Assembly: GCF_042650885.1 (NCBI RefSeq)
Contig: NZ_JBHSBU010000002.1
Span: 62,001 to 126,000, forward strand
Direction of reading: 5' to 3'
Length of the DNA stretch: 64,000 bases
Source: Chitinimonas_A lacunae
Lineage (GTDB): Bacteria; Pseudomonadota; Gammaproteobacteria; Burkholderiales; Chitinimonadaceae
The notes below the pieces were generated by a model, which was not told the origin of the DNA, made no database searches, and saw nothing but the letters and a program-made list of their open reading frames with translations. Position 1 is the stretch's first letter; every line of letters begins with the position of its first letter. Shown piece by piece: positions 9,611-18,261 of the stretch. The position numbers and the translations under genes are program-made.

Positions 9611-10795
9611 TCAGCGCGGCAGCGTGTCGAGCGCGCGGCGCAGCAGGTCGAACTCGGCGTCGAGCGGATAGTGGTGATTGCCGATAAACAGGCCGTGACG
9701 GTCGATCCAGTCGGCGTTTTGCAGCTCGCCCTGGATTTCATGATCGAACCAGGACACCACCTCGTTCTTGGCGAAATTGCCCGCCACGATCGGACGGCAT
9801 TCGATGCCATGGGCCGTCAGCGCCGCCACCAACGCGTCGCGATCGAACGGCGCCTCGGGGGCGATCACCATGCTGAAGCCGAACCAGCTGCTCTGCCCCA
9901 CTTCACGCTGCGGCCGCAGGTACGGGTAGTCGCGCAGCAGCGCCAGAAAGCGCTCGGCGTTGGCGCGCCGCACCTCGATCATGCCGGGCAGCTTTTTCAG
10001 CTGCTCGCTGCCCAGCGCTCCGCTCAGTTCAAGCGGCCGCACGTTATAGCCCGGCAGCACGAAACGGAACGATTCGCGGAACGGGTCATCGGACTTCTCG
10101 CCGCAGACATGGTTGAATTTGGGCAGATTGCGGGTCCAGCCATGGGCCCGCAGACAGAGCAGCAGGTGATAGAGCTCCTCATCGTCGGTCACCACCAGCC
10201 CGCCTTCCATGGTCGAGATATGGTGGCTGAAGAAGGAGCTGTAGCTGCCCATCACGCCAAAGGTGCCGGTCTGGCGCCCCTGATAGAGCGCCCCCATCGA
10301 TTCGCAGTTGTCTTCGATCAGGGTGATGGGGCGGCTGCCGACGATCTCCCTGATCCGGCCAAAGTCATTGGCGTTGCCCAGCAGATTGACCGCCATGATC
10401 AGCCGGGTGCGGTCCGTCAGCGCTTCGGCAAGCCGGTCGAGGTCGTAGTTGAGGGTGTCGCGGTCGATATCGACGAATTTGAGCTTCAGGCCGTATTGAT
10501 AGAGTGGGTAGTAGGTGGTGCTCCACGACACGGCCGGCACGATCACCTCGTCGCCGCGCTCAAGCCGGCCTTCCTTGCGGTAGCACAGCGCCGCCACCAT
10601 CAACAGATTGGCCGCCGAGCCGGAACTGGCCATCACCGCATAGCGCGAGCCGGCATAGGCGGCGAATTCACGCTCGAAGCGAGCCACCCGCTCACCCATG
10701 GTGAACATGCCCGATTCGATCACCGACTGCATGGCCGCATATTCGGCCTCGTCCCAGGTGGTACTGGCCAGTTGATAGCGCTTGTCGCTGTGCAT
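9611..10795 (-). CDS. colD: GDP-4-keto-6-deoxy-D-mannose 3-dehydratase (ColD type), PLP-dependent
   Basis: 394 residues of the DegT/DnrJ/EryC1 fold. The decisive feature is SSFFSHHISTMEGG: His191 stands where aminotransferases carry the PLP-binding lysine (compare TKNIISGEGG in the paralogue at 16401). This His substitution marks ColD and E1-type sugar 3-dehydratases, which remove the C3 hydroxyl rather than transaminate as a net reaction. LIEDNCESMG holds the PLP-contacting Asp. The start at 10793-10795 follows AGGGGA. With gmd and colC on the same strand upstream, colitose synthesis is the best reading. E1 (CDP-sugar) activity is unlikely without a CDP-glucose pathway. Confidence 0.9.
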   Translation of the reverse strand: MHSDKRYQLASTTWDEAEYAAMQSVIESGMFTMGERVARFEREFAAYAGSRYAVMASSGSAANLLMVAALCYRKEGRLERGDEVIVPAVSWSTTYYPLYQYGLKLKFVDIDRDTLNYDLDRLAEALTDRTRLIMAVNLLGNANDFGRIREIVGSRPITLIEDNCESMGALYQGRQTGTFGVMGSYSSFFSHHISTMEGGLVVTDDEELYHLLLCLRAHGWTRNLPKFNHVCGEKSDDPFRESFRFVLPGYNVRPLELSGALGSEQLKKLPGMIEVRRANAERFLALLRDYPYLRPQREVGQSSWFGFSMVIAPEAPFDRDALVAALTAHGIECRPIVAGNFAKNEVVSWFDHEIQGELQNADWIDRHGLFIGNHHYPLDAEFDLLRRALDTLPR

Positions 10796-11053
10796 CGCAA
10801 ATCCCCTAGTTATCTGGACGCCGCTCACAAATCTTTTTCTTGCAGGATATTGGCAAAATTGTTTGTATATCCCGTGAGCAATGGCGCTTCTTTGTCACAA
10901 AGTTAATTAATCGGCTGTCTTGTCAAGACTGCATGCGCTGTCCGCCTATCTGATGGCACGCGGAGCCATCGAACAGGCGTCGGACTGATCTCTCGCGGCC
11001 CGCCCAGCCTCAGGTCAGCTCGGACGCGGACGCCGTAGCTCGCCCCGCAGCGA
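10796..11053 (-). promoter_or_regulatory. 258-bp gap between colC and colD, possible internal promoter
   Basis: This is the largest break inside the long minus-strand locus and is AT-richer than its surroundings between 10800 and 10930. A TTGACA hexamer reads on the minus strand at 10926-10921, with only poor -10 candidates 15-18 bases further on (for example TAACTT). A ribosome site AGGGGA lies just before colD. I infer a possible internal promoter for colD and the distal genes, weakly supported. Confidence 0.3.
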
Positions 11054-11986
11054 CTACCAGCCCTGCTCGGCCCGCTGGCGCAGATAGTAGTCGTAGGTCC
11101 GTGCCGCACCGTCGGCGAGCGAAGTGCGGGCGCGCCAGCCCCAGGCTTCGGCTCGGCGCGTGTCCACCAGCTTCTGCGCCATGCCGACCGGCCGGCTCAG
11201 ATCGTGATGGAAGCCGCCCCGGTAGCCGATCACCTCGGCAATCATCCGGTAGTAGTCGTTGATGCTGTAGTCGTGTCCGAGCCCGACATTCATCAGGGCA
11301 GGCAGGCTGTCAAAGCGCCCGATCGCCTCGACCAGGCAGTCGGCCAGGTCGCCGGCGTAGAGAAATTCGCGCCGCGCCGTGCCATCGCCCCAGATCTCGA
11401 CCGAATCGTCGCCGGCGAGCTTGGCCTCATGGACCTTGTGGATGATCGCCGGCACCAGATGCGACACCCCGGGCGAGAACTTGTCGTGCCGGCCGTACAG
11501 ATTGCACGGGATCAGGGTCTTGTAGGACAGGGCCGGGTTCTCGCGGCCGACGTAATCGCACAGCCGGGCCACCGTGACCTTGGCCAGGGCATAGCCTTCG
11601 TTGGTCGGTTCGAGCTCGCCCTGCAATACGGCTTCCTCGACCAGCGGGTTGGGGGCATTGCGCGGAAACATGCACGAACTGCCCAGATTGAGCAGACGCG
11701 GCACGCCCGCAGCCCGGGCCGCCAGCACGATATTGCGGCCCATATCGAGGTTCTCGACCAGAAAACGCACCGGCTCGCGAATATTGGCCTGGATCCCGCC
11801 CACGGTGCCGGCAGCATGGATCACCAGATCGGGCTGCCGCGCCTCGAGATAACGCAGCGTGGCCGCGTAATCGGTCAGATCGAGGTCGCTGCGCCGAGGC
11901 GTCAGCAGCTCGAAATCGGCGATGGCGTGATGATCGAGCAGATTGCGGCCGACCATGCCGCCCGCGCCGGTCAGAAGAATGCGCAT
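11054..11986 (-). CDS. colC: GDP-L-colitose synthase (ColC/WbcJ-like, GDP-fucose synthase family)
   Basis: 310 residues of the extended SDR family. The nucleotide loop is TGAGGMVG at the N-terminus; the catalytic triad lies in NLGSSCMFPR and NEGYALAK (Ser, Tyr and Lys). The stretch IPCNLYGRHDKFSPG and WGDGTARREFLYAGDLAD are typical of GDP-fucose synthase and its colitose relatives. Those enzymes epimerise C5 and reduce C4. Placed ten bases after gmd and in the same locus as a ColD-type dehydratase, it most likely makes GDP-L-colitose; plain GDP-fucose synthesis is the alternative. The start is the ATG at 11984-11986. Confidence 0.86.
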   Translation of the reverse strand: MRILLTGAGGMVGRNLLDHHAIADFELLTPRRSDLDLTDYAATLRYLEARQPDLVIHAAGTVGGIQANIREPVRFLVENLDMGRNIVLAARAAGVPRLLNLGSSCMFPRNAPNPLVEEAVLQGELEPTNEGYALAKVTVARLCDYVGRENPALSYKTLIPCNLYGRHDKFSPGVSHLVPAIIHKVHEAKLAGDDSVEIWGDGTARREFLYAGDLADCLVEAIGRFDSLPALMNVGLGHDYSINDYYRMIAEVIGYRGGFHHDLSRPVGMAQKLVDTRRAEAWGWRARTSLADGAARTYDYYLRQRAEQGW

Positions 11987-11996
11987 CGTGCCGGCC

Positions 11997-13079
11997 TCAC
12001 TCACGGCCGCCGACGGGCTGGAAACCCTCGGCTTCGCACAGTCGGTCGCGCTGGGCCAGCGCGAGATCGGCCTGGGCCATCTCGCGCACCAGTTCGGCAA
12101 ACGGGGTGCGCGGCGTCCAGCCCAGTTCCTGCCGGGCGCGGCTGGCATCGCCCAGCAGCGTTTCGACCTCGGTCGGGCGGAAATAGCGCGGATCGACCAG
12201 CACGACCGCCCGGCCCGACTCGTCGTAGCCGCGCTCGTTGACGCCCTCGCCTTCCCAGCGCAGCTTCATGCCCAGTTCCAGCGCCGCCGCCTCGACAAAC
12301 TGGCGCACGCTGTACTGGATACCGGTGGCGATCACGAAGTCCTGCGGCTTGTCCTGCTGCAACATCAGCCACTGCGCTTCCACATAGTCACGCGCATGAC
12401 CCCAGTCGCGCCGGGCGTCCAGATTGCCCAGATAGAGCTTGTCCTGCATGCCGAGCTTGATCCGCGCCAGCGCCCGGGTGATCTTGCGCGTGACGAAGGT
12501 CTCGCCCCGGATCGGCGACTCGTGGTTGAACAGAATGCCGTTGCAGGCATAGATGCCGTAGGCCTCGCGGTAATTGACGGTGATCCAGTAGGCGTACAGC
12601 TTGGCCGCGGCATAGGGCGAACGCGGGTAGAACGGCGTGGTTTCGCGCTGCGGCACTTCCTGCACCAGGCCATACAGCTCGGAAGTGGACGCCTGGTAGA
12701 AGCGGGTCTTCTTCTCCAGCCCGAGGATGCGGATCGCTTCGAGCACCCGCAGCGGACCCAGCGCATCGGAGTTGGCCGTGTACTCGGGCTCTTCGAACGA
12801 CACCGCCACATGGCTTTGCGCCGCCAGATTGTAGATTTCGTCGGGCTGGATCTTCTGGATGGTCCGTACCAGCGACAGTGAATCGGTCATATCGCCGTAG
12901 TGCAGGATCAGACGCGGGTCGGGCGTATGCGGGTCCTGGAACAGATGGTCGATCCGGCCGGTATTGATCAAGGAGGTACGGCGCTTGATACCGTGGACCA
13001 CATAACCCTTGGCCAGCAGCAGCTCGGCCAGGTAGGCGCCATCCTGGCCGGTGATGCCGGTAATCAGTGCGGTCTTCAT
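11997..13079 (-). CDS. gmd: GDP-mannose 4,6-dehydratase
   Basis: Converts GDP-D-mannose to GDP-4-keto-6-deoxy-D-mannose, using bound NADP. The 360 residues start MKTALITGITGQDGAYLAELL (glycine-rich loop) and continue with HGIKRRTS, LHYGDMTDS, FYQASTSELYG, and the catalytic YAAAKLYAYW. RGETFVTRKI and the C-terminal helix match the family closely. The ATG at 13077-13079 is the only start that gives a normal N-terminus. The product feeds ColD and then ColC. Confidence 0.96.
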   Translation of the reverse strand: MKTALITGITGQDGAYLAELLLAKGYVVHGIKRRTSLINTGRIDHLFQDPHTPDPRLILHYGDMTDSLSLVRTIQKIQPDEIYNLAAQSHVAVSFEEPEYTANSDALGPLRVLEAIRILGLEKKTRFYQASTSELYGLVQEVPQRETTPFYPRSPYAAAKLYAYWITVNYREAYGIYACNGILFNHESPIRGETFVTRKITRALARIKLGMQDKLYLGNLDARRDWGHARDYVEAQWLMLQQDKPQDFVIATGIQYSVRQFVEAAALELGMKLRWEGEGVNERGYDESGRAVVLVDPRYFRPTEVETLLGDASRARQELGWTPRTPFAELVREMAQADLALAQRDRLCEAEGFQPVGGRE

Positions 13080-13167
13080 GGTGAGTAATCTCCGTTTTCC
13101 GTGCCTTATCCAGTAAGGACTATAGAAAGAATCAAATCTATCCTGCCAGATGCTTGCCCAGCTCAAC

Positions 13168-13944
13168 TCAATAGGAAATCAGGGCACGGCGAATCCGGTT
13201 CATCCAACGCAGGCGGGTCTGCCACGGCAGCCGTATCATGCGCTCGAAATAGAACACCTGAAGCTGGGCCAGCAGGCCCCGGCGCCCGGCCAGCACCGGC
13301 CGGCGCTCGAGTTCGAGCGCCACACCCTCGCGCTTGGCCCAGTCGAGCGAGGCGGGAATCCAGCTGCCCTTCTCGACCAGATTGACGAATTCGAACAGCG
13401 GTCTGGTCATGCCGTAGAAACCGTCGCTATAGGCGGTGCGGTACGAACCCATGATCTCGAAATTCCATGGATTCTCGCCATCGAGCAGCAGTTGCAGCAG
13501 ATAGTCGCGATCCCAGAACGCCGCGACGGTCGCCCGATATGGCGCGCCCCGGGCGAATTCGGCAAACAGCGGGTCGTCGGTCGGCCGGTCGGCCTTGATC
13601 TGGTTCCAGTATTTGAGATGATGGGCATCGCGCTCGAGCATAAAGCGCACGCAATGGGCAAACTCGTCTTGCTTGATCGGGGTGGCGACCAGCAGATCTT
13701 CGAGCAGCACGAACACCTTGCGCGCCGGCACCTGGCGCAGGATGGCGCGGAAGCTGCTCGACCAGTCGCGGTCCGGCCCCGACAGCAGCGGCAGCACACC
13801 GGGCTCCTCACACGGCACTTGATTGCTGCCGAAGTAGACCGGATACGGGTTGTCGGGAAAACGGCGGCGCCACTGCTCGAGAAACGGCCGCCACAGGTCG
13901 GCGTACTTGTCGCAGGACAGGATCAGGATGGCGAAATCGTTCAT
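13168..13944 (-). CDS. Putative glycosyltransferase of polysaccharide loci
   Basis: 258 residues starting MNDFAILILSCDKYADLW, a pattern found in a small family of predicted transferases inside O-antigen and capsule loci. Around residue 75 the run KVFVLLEDLLVATPI contains an acidic LLEDLL motif that could hold the metal-sugar nucleotide site. No signal peptide or membrane segment is visible, so it should act in the cytoplasm. The start follows the flippase gene by ten bases; a gap of 88 bp separates its stop from gmd. Substrate unknown. Confidence 0.65.
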   Translation of the reverse strand: MNDFAILILSCDKYADLWRPFLEQWRRRFPDNPYPVYFGSNQVPCEEPGVLPLLSGPDRDWSSSFRAILRQVPARKVFVLLEDLLVATPIKQDEFAHCVRFMLERDAHHLKYWNQIKADRPTDDPLFAEFARGAPYRATVAAFWDRDYLLQLLLDGENPWNFEIMGSYRTAYSDGFYGMTRPLFEFVNLVEKGSWIPASLDWAKREGVALELERRPVLAGRRGLLAQLQVFYFERMIRLPWQTRLRWMNRIRRALISY

Positions 13945-13954
13945 CGTCTCAGCG

Positions 13955-15241
13955 CTAGGGTTGGGGGAAGGCCGCCGCCGACGAAGCCGGCCGGCGGCGC
14001 ATCAGCCAGGCGGCGATGGCGACGATGGCCAGTCCTACGGCCAGCATCAGCCAGACCAGATTGATCGGGTCGTCACGCCACAGCCAGCCGCCACCGATCA
14101 GGATCGGGGTGGCGCCAAAGACCAGATAGGCGAACAGTAAACGGCCCTGGGCCAGCAGATAGTGTTCAAGCACCATCACCAGCGCCATCGGCACCATGGC
14201 AAAACCGTAGAAACGCAGAATGCGCGCCGCTTCGCGGTAAGGTTCGCCAAACAGCAGCACCGTCACCGGCTCGGCCAGCAGCAGATAGAACACCGCCCCG
14301 GCCAGCGTCAGCCCGAGCGTCAGCAAGATCGCCTTCTTGAGCAGATGGGCCGTGTCGTGGCGCAGCGTGTCGCCGGCCGCCGCCATCGGAAACAGCGGTA
14401 CCACAATCGACGAGGGCAGATACATCACCGCCTTGCCGAGGGTCGCGGCGGCGGCGTAGAAACCGGCATGGCGCGGATCGAGGAAGGACTTGGCCAGCAG
14501 CACGTCGATCTGGAACATCAGATTGAAGGCAAGCGTGGCCAGAAACACCGGCAGCAGCGAACGCCAGGGCAGCCCCGGCACCTGTTGCGGGCGCTGCCAC
14601 GGCGTGTCGAGCCGGCGCCAGCAATAGCCTATCCCGACTGCGGCCAGCACCCCGGTCGCCAGCGCAAGCCCGAGCGCCGCCCCACCGACTCCCCAGCCCA
14701 GTGCCACGAACAGTGCGCTGCCCAGCAGCTTGGCAAGCGGTCCCAGCACATTGAGCATGGCGATGAAACCGAAGCGATGGCGGGCCTGGGCCAGGCCGTT
14801 GGCGATCGGCAGCAGCAGGACGAAGAACAGATTCAGACCGATGAACAGCACCGGCAACAGCTCAGGCGAGCGCAGCATATGCTGGAGCGGCACCGAGGCC
14901 AGCGCAAACAGTGCAAGCCCCACCGCGCCAAACAGCAATAGCCGGGTCTGCACGCGCCAGAACAGCGCGCCGATCGCCGCCTTCTCGCCCAGCGCCAGAT
15001 GCTGCGAAAACCGCCGGGTCACGGCGATATTGACCGTAGTCATCGGTACGCTGAGGATGGGCACCAGCGCCAGCAGCGCCCCGAGCAGTCCGTATTCCTC
15101 GGGCCTGAGCATCCGGCCCATCGCCACCGAGTAGGCGTAGCCCAGCACCCCGCCGACAATCGAGGTAAGAAACAGATAGGCCGAGGAACCGACCAGCTTG
15201 CGGGTCTGCGCCGCCTGCTCCTGCGCCGTAGGTTCGCTCAT
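13955..15241 (-). CDS. Polysaccharide flippase (Wzx/MurJ superfamily), second of two
   Basis: 428 residues with about 12-14 hydrophobic segments. After a hydrophilic head (MSEPTAQEQAAQTRKLVGSSAYLFLTSIVGG) it shows GRMLRPEEYGLLGALLALVPI, a signature of the oligosaccharide/lipid flippase family, and ends in a polar tail. Start and the preceding stop overlap by one base (TGATG), so it is coupled to the WecB-like gene. It differs clearly in sequence from the flippase at 3523-4698. Confidence 0.85.
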   Translation of the reverse strand: MSEPTAQEQAAQTRKLVGSSAYLFLTSIVGGVLGYAYSVAMGRMLRPEEYGLLGALLALVPILSVPMTTVNIAVTRRFSQHLALGEKAAIGALFWRVQTRLLLFGAVGLALFALASVPLQHMLRSPELLPVLFIGLNLFFVLLLPIANGLAQARHRFGFIAMLNVLGPLAKLLGSALFVALGWGVGGAALGLALATGVLAAVGIGYCWRRLDTPWQRPQQVPGLPWRSLLPVFLATLAFNLMFQIDVLLAKSFLDPRHAGFYAAAATLGKAVMYLPSSIVVPLFPMAAAGDTLRHDTAHLLKKAILLTLGLTLAGAVFYLLLAEPVTVLLFGEPYREAARILRFYGFAMVPMALVMVLEHYLLAQGRLLFAYLVFGATPILIGGGWLWRDDPINLVWLMLAVGLAIVAIAAWLMRRRPASSAAAFPQP

Positions 15242-16395
15242 CAGGACTGTCCCACCGCAAGCTGCTCGCGACCGGGCGCACCGGCCCGGTGCGCCACCTC
15301 GCCGCCCAGCCGGGCGGCGATGATATCGCTGGGCCGCTCATCGACCCTGATCGGTGGCCGGGCATAGCGGCCGGGTTCGGCCAGGAAGGCGTCGATCACC
15401 GCCGGGTCGAGCCGGCTTAGCACCACATTGTGCTCGAGCCCTTCGGTCCGTTCGGTCACATTTCGCAACACCAGACAGGGCTTGCCGAGGTAGTAGCACT
15501 CCTCCTGGTTGGAGCCACCGTCGGTGACCACATGGTCGGCGCCTGCCAGCAACTGCATGAATTCGATATAGGGCAGCCGCTCGAACAGGGTGATATTGGG
15601 CTGCTCGCGCAGCACTTCCAGCAGGTTAAGCCGGCGCAGATGCACTTCGGTCAGATGGTGCAGGATGAAAACGCAGCGCATCCAACGCGACTGGGCAATC
15701 GCCCGGCCGACCAGATCGCGCACCAGCTGGTCGTCGAACAGGTTTTCCTGCCGATGCAGCACAAATACGAAATAAGGTTCGTCGCGCAGTGGCGCCAGCC
15801 GCGGCGACGGCTCGGCCTCGGCCTGCGCCAGGGCCAGCGCGTCGAGCAGGGTGTTATGGCCGGTATCGATCTTGTCGCCGCGCCGCTTTTGCAGATTGCC
15901 CACCGCCCAGCCATTGGGGCAGAAATGCAGGGTCGCCAGCCGCGAAGTGATCACCCGGTCGATTTCCTCGGGAAACGGATGGAAGTAGTCAAACGAGCGC
16001 AATCCCGCTTCGACATGGGCCACATCAAGACCATGAAGCCGCCCCAGCAGCGCCCCCATCACCGTCGATACGGTGTCGCCATGGACCACCAGCACCGCCT
16101 CGCCACGACGATGGCGGCGAAACAGTGGCCGCAGTTGCCAGAACGCCGAGCAGAAGGTGCGCACGAACCACCAGAGCAGTCCTAGCGCACTCTTTTTAAT
16201 TTGGCCTCTAAACAGGACCAAATCAGGCGCCTGTTTTTCACAATATTTTAATAACTCACTGCGCTCGATATCGTTCTGGCCCGAGGCCAGCAACTGGAAC
16301 TCGATGCCGCGCCGGGCACAGGCCCGCATCACCGGCATCATCTTGATCAGCTCGGCCGTGGTGCCGATGAAGAAATAAATCGTCGAATAGGCCAT
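15241..16395 (-). CDS. UDP-N-acetylglucosamine 2-epimerase family protein (WecB-like)
   Basis: 384 residues with the GT-B-like epimerase fold. Key stretches are VVHGDTVSTVMGALLG, HVEAGLRSFDYFHPFPEEIDR, and TDGGSNQEECYYLGKPCLVLRNVTERTEG, matching the substrate and UDP sites of non-hydrolysing epimerases (UDP-GlcNAc to UDP-ManNAc). The N-terminus YFFIGTTAELIKMMP differs from the usual GTRPExIK, so substrate preference may be shifted. No WecC-type dehydrogenase is present in the window. It lies six bases after the WecE-like gene. Confidence 0.82.
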   Translation of the reverse strand: MAYSTIYFFIGTTAELIKMMPVMRACARRGIEFQLLASGQNDIERSELLKYCEKQAPDLVLFRGQIKKSALGLLWWFVRTFCSAFWQLRPLFRRHRRGEAVLVVHGDTVSTVMGALLGRLHGLDVAHVEAGLRSFDYFHPFPEEIDRVITSRLATLHFCPNGWAVGNLQKRRGDKIDTGHNTLLDALALAQAEAEPSPRLAPLRDEPYFVFVLHRQENLFDDQLVRDLVGRAIAQSRWMRCVFILHHLTEVHLRRLNLLEVLREQPNITLFERLPYIEFMQLLAGADHVVTDGGSNQEECYYLGKPCLVLRNVTERTEGLEHNVVLSRLDPAVIDAFLAEPGRYARPPIRVDERPSDIIAARLGGEVAHRAGAPGREQLAVGQS

Positions 16396-16400
16396 CTGGC

Positions 16401-17531
16401 TCAGCCGTAGAAATCGTGGATGGCGGCAGCGATACGGTCCACCTGCTCCAGGCTCAATTCATGGAACAGCGGCAGCCGCACCAGGGTGTCGGCGTAGTGG
16501 TCGCACCAGGGCAGTTCGCGGCCGTCGTGATGGGGAGCGTAATAAGGGCTGCGGTGCAGGCTCAGATAATGGAAGACCGCATGAATGCCCTGCGACTTCA
16601 GATGGTCGATCAGGCCCGTGCGCTCGTCGAGATTGCGGCAGACCAGATAGAACATATGGGCGTTATTGCTGGCGTAGTCAGGCACATGGGGCAGCCGCAC
16701 CCGCTCCTGCTCGCCCAGCGGCGCCAGCGCTGCCCGGTAGCGCTCCCACAGCAGGCGGCGCTGCTGCTGGATCGCGTCCAGCTGTTCGAGCTGGGCATAG
16801 AGGAAGGCGGCGGTGATATCGGAGGGCAGGAAGGACGAGCCGATATCGACCCAGCCGTATTTATCGACTTCGCCGCGCCAGAAGGCCGAGCGATTGGTGC
16901 CCTTCTCCCATACGATCTCGGCCCGGGCGCTCAGTGACGGCTCGTTGACGGTCAGCATGCCGCCCTCGCCCGAGATGATGTTTTTGGTTTCATGGAAGGA
17001 AAAGGCACCCAGCGCGCCGATGCCGCCAAGCGGCCGGCCCTTGTAGTAGGCGTCGATCGCCTGGGCCGCGTCTTCGATCAGCAGCAGATCGTGCTGCCGG
17101 GCGAGTTCGAGCAGCGGGTCCATATCGCAGGCAACGCCGGCATAGTGGACCGGCACGATGGCCCGGGTGCGCGCGGTGATCAGCGCCTCGACCTGCCGGC
17201 AGTCCATATTGGGCGTTCCCGGTTCGCTGTCGGCAAATACGATGCGCGCGCCGCGCAGCACAAAGGCGTTGGCAGTGGAGACAAAGGTATAGGACGGCAT
17301 GATGACTTCGTCGCCCGGACCAATGCCGGCCAGTATCGCCGCCATCTCCAGCGCGTCGGTGCAAGACGAGGTCAGCAGAGTCGCATGGAAGTCGAAGCGG
17401 CGCCGCATCAGCTCATGACAGCGTCGGGTAAACAGGCCATTGCCCGAGATCTTGCCCGACTCGACCGCCTCGCGGATGTAGTCGAGTTCGCGGCCGGTCA
17501 TAAACGGTTTATTGAAGGGTATCGCGGTCAT
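16401..17531 (-). CDS. wecE: dTDP-4-keto-6-deoxyhexose C4 aminotransferase (WecE/RffA-like)
   Basis: 376 residues of the DegT aminotransferase family. The PLP lysine is Lys183 in SFHETKNIISGEGG, with Asp154 in LIEDAAQAID and the N-terminal MTAIPFNKPFMTGRELDYI that is characteristic of WecE (dTDP-4-amino-4,6-dideoxygalactose transaminase). It should transfer an amino group from glutamate to C4 of a dTDP-keto sugar. The start at 17529-17531 lies inside the end of the WecD-like gene. RmlA and RmlB, which make the substrate, are not in the window and must be elsewhere. Confidence 0.88.
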   Translation of the reverse strand: MTAIPFNKPFMTGRELDYIREAVESGKISGNGLFTRRCHELMRRRFDFHATLLTSSCTDALEMAAILAGIGPGDEVIMPSYTFVSTANAFVLRGARIVFADSEPGTPNMDCRQVEALITARTRAIVPVHYAGVACDMDPLLELARQHDLLLIEDAAQAIDAYYKGRPLGGIGALGAFSFHETKNIISGEGGMLTVNEPSLSARAEIVWEKGTNRSAFWRGEVDKYGWVDIGSSFLPSDITAAFLYAQLEQLDAIQQQRRLLWERYRAALAPLGEQERVRLPHVPDYASNNAHMFYLVCRNLDERTGLIDHLKSQGIHAVFHYLSLHRSPYYAPHHDGRELPWCDHYADTLVRLPLFHELSLEQVDRIAAAIHDFYG

Positions 17532-18261
17532 CTCGTCCGTCTCCGTCGAACCAGCGGTGGAAGGTATGCAAGGAGCGCTCGGGCACAAAGCCCTGTCTGA
17601 TCACGGTGCGCAGCGCCGGCAGATTGCTCAGTTGGGTCGAGTATTCCATCGCCGTGCAACCGATCCGGCGCCCCCAGGCAAACGATGCGGCCAGCAACTG
17701 GCGATACAGACCCAGACGACGCCAGCGCGGATCAACTCCATAGAGCAGGCCATCACAGCGCTCCGCATCGAGTCTTTTGAGCACCGCAAAACCGGCCAAC
17801 TGGCCCGCGTGCTCGGCTATCAATACCTGATCGGCTACCCCTTCGACGGTCACGGCCCGGCAGGCCCAGTCGGGATAGATCTGCTCGACCTGCGCGCGAT
17901 CGAGCCGGCCATCGGCGTGGTAGTGGCCGACATAGCTGGTAAAGGTGCGCCGCACCACATCGGCCAGCAGCGGCACATCGTCCGGACGGGCCGGCCGCAC
18001 GGTGGCGACCGTCTGTAGATCGGACTCGCTCAAGGGGCGGCGCAGATACACCAGGGTGTCCATCAGCCGGAACCCGGCCGCTTCGAGTGCCCGCACGCTC
18101 TCCCCGTCCTCGGTCGGACAACGCGCCAGCAGCAGCTGCAAGCCTTCCTGGCGACACTGTTCGAGCACGGTCGGCAAGGTGGCGGCGCACAGCGGATACG
18201 CCTTGCCGACCCGCAGACCGAAACGGGCGCTATCGAGCGGGGAGAACAGTTCGGCCGTCAT
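17509..18261 (-). CDS. GNAT N-acetyltransferase, WecD/RffC-like
   Basis: 250 residues with a C-terminal GNAT domain: VRPARPDDVPLLADVVRRTF, VLIAEHAGQLAGFAVLKRL, and the acetyl-CoA loop VDPRWRRLGLYRQLL. It overlaps the WecE-like gene by 23 bp, and its ATG overlaps the stop of the GT2 gene (ATGA), so all are one unit. In enterobacterial common antigen synthesis WecD acetylates the 4-amino group made by WecE; the same role is inferred here. The extra N-terminal 110 residues also occur in WecD. Confidence 0.78.
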   Translation of the reverse strand: MTAELFSPLDSARFGLRVGKAYPLCAATLPTVLEQCRQEGLQLLLARCPTEDGESVRALEAAGFRLMDTLVYLRRPLSESDLQTVATVRPARPDDVPLLADVVRRTFTSYVGHYHADGRLDRAQVEQIYPDWACRAVTVEGVADQVLIAEHAGQLAGFAVLKRLDAERCDGLLYGVDPRWRRLGLYRQLLAASFAWGRRIGCTAMEYSTQLSNLPALRTVIRQGFVPERSLHTFHRWFDGDGRDDRDTLQ

